15,100 bases of DNA from Planctomycetaceae bacterium (lineage in GTDB: Bacteria > Planctomycetota > Planctomycetia > Planctomycetales > Planctomycetaceae): positions 1 through 15,100 of the forward strand of contig WFOZ01000208.1 in assembly GCA_015487825.1 (NCBI GenBank), written 5' to 3'. Below, in pieces: positions 14,455 to 15,100 of this stretch. The number at the start of each line of letters is the position of its first letter. The first letter of the stretch is position 1. A program made the position numbers and the translations under genes. The notes under the pieces were generated by a model. The model ran no database searches and had not been told where the DNA came from. It saw nothing but the letters and a program-made list of their open reading frames with translations.

Positions 14455-15100
14455 TTATTCCTCTTGTAAAATGTCTGCGGGGTCTTGCTGGGCAGCCAGC
14501 ATTGCGGGAATCCAACTGGCAATGCTGGAGAGCAAAACGGCAAGTACGAACGAAATCAACAACACATCCAGCGAAAAGAGTTGCGATGACGTTTCTGAAT
14601 TGACCGGCAGTTCACCCCAGGAGATGCCGCCATAAAAACCGATTAAGTAACCGATGCCCGCTCCCAATAATCCGATCAGAATCGCCTTGCCGAGAAAGAG
14701 CATCAGAATTTGCATCGATTGCACGCCGATCGCTCGCAATATTCCGATTTCACTTTTGCGTTGACGCACATTTGCGAACATCAGAAAACCGATCCAGATT
14801 CCGCTCCCAAGAATCACCAACGGCACAAACAGAGCCGAGAATTTTTCCTGCTTCTGTTTCAACTCGGCTCGGTTTTCCTCTTCACGTTTCTTGGCTGCCA
14901 AAGCCGCCTTCTTCGCGGTGTCACGTGCTTCTGCCCGGGCGAGCGCTTTGGTGCCTCTTTCGATCACCTGTGTTCCCGGAAGAATCTTTGTGATCTCTGC
15001 CCGGATTTGCGAGATTCGATCTCCTGCACAATGACATTCGAGCGCCCAGATTCCGTTGATCAAATTTTGCATCTTGAGCATTTCCTGGGCATCGGAAAGA
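14455..15100 (-). CDS. FtsX/MacB-type ABC transporter permease, C-terminal part (5' end cut by window edge)
   Basis: The minus-strand frame is open to the window edge. Six residues (LSDAQE) precede the first visible Met at 15081, so the gene continues outside and that Met is probably internal. Numbering from that Met, the end of an extracytoplasmic domain contains ECHC (Cys16, Cys18). A Lys/Ala/Glu-rich coiled coil (about 44-81) leads into a membrane segment (82-105). Then comes the FtsX signature RQRKSEIGILRAIGV and two more membrane segments (about 123-150 and 171-196), ending PADILQEE. This matches the MacB/FtsX fold: large external domain, then TM2 to TM4. The coil just before TM2 would form the stalk that transmits ATPase motion outward. 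The ATPase gene follows after 9 nt. Confidence 0.88.
   Translation of the reverse strand, partial: LSDAQEMLKMQNLINGIWALECHCAGDRISQIRAEITKILPGTQVIERGTKALARAEARDTAKKAALAAKKREEENRAELKQKQEKFSALFVPLVILGSGIWIGFLMFANVRQRKSEIGILRAIGVQSMQILMLFLGKAILIGLLGAGIGYLIGFYGGISWGELPVNSETSSQLFSLDVLLISFVLAVLLSSIASWIPAMLAAQQDPADILQEE

Noticed and set aside
13902..14603. Plus-strand open frame of 233 codons
   Set aside because: It is antisense to the ABC ATPase and permease genes, whose motifs are all intact; the translated product is Arg/Ser-rich with no recognisable domain.
1..15100. tRNA or rRNA genes, CRISPR array, transposase
   Set aside because: No cloverleaf with conserved TψC-arm sequence, no rRNA-like stretch, no regularly spaced direct repeats and no transposase motif was seen on either strand by reading; a dedicated search was not possible.

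Overview
The window looks like chromosomal DNA from a planctomycete, probably of the Planctomycetales. The main evidence is one minus-strand block of three large exported proteins of types that are expanded in that phylum: a DUF1549/DUF1553 cytochrome-like protein, a pre-peptidase-domain (PPC) beta-sandwich protein, and a planctomycete-type cytochrome domain fused to WD40 repeats. Base composition is moderate, somewhat below 50% GC by eye. I cannot name a genus.

Layout, left to right. (1) Positions 1-479, minus strand: the 5' part of a lipoprotein gene with a GTG start that runs off the left edge. (2) 480-1178: a gene-poor divergent spacer with a candidate promoter for the lipoprotein and a cluster of AT-rich palindromes. 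(3) 1179-1361, plus strand: a possible 60-residue small protein, followed by a very strong, symmetrical terminator hairpin at 1381-1423. (4) 1544-10265, minus strand: the three-gene block, transcribed in the order DUF1549/DUF1553 protein, PPC protein, WD40-cytochrome protein, with gaps of about 200 and 180 nt. A candidate extended -10 promoter lies about 210 nt upstream of its first gene. (5) 10266-10947: a divergent spacer with candidate promoters in both directions and a 13-bp stem-loop in the leader of the plus-strand gene. (6) 10948-13515, plus strand: a large membrane-anchored transglutaminase of the TgpA type (DUF3488, transglutaminase core, DUF4129) with an intact Cys-His-Asp triad. (7) 13547-13770: a perfect 29-bp inverted repeat in which each arm is a GTAG tetranucleotide plus an imperfect palindrome, the architecture of a REP doublet (REPIN). 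It sits between two convergent genes. (8) 13783-15100, minus strand: an ABC-transporter ATPase of the LolD/MacB type and, transcribed before it, the C-terminal part of its FtsX/MacB-type permease, which runs off the right edge.

The three-gene block is the core of the window. All three products have N-terminal export signals. Two carry haem-binding motifs (CX4CH plus CX2CH in the DUF1549/DUF1553 protein, CX2CH in the WD40 protein). The other two (PPC and WD40) each carry a long Lys/Ala/Glu-rich coiled coil inserted between beta-rich domains. The simplest reading is an extracytoplasmic haem-protein assembly in which the matching coiled coils join the partners. That is inference; the biological role of these families is not established. 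No tRNA, rRNA, CRISPR array or transposase gene was seen.
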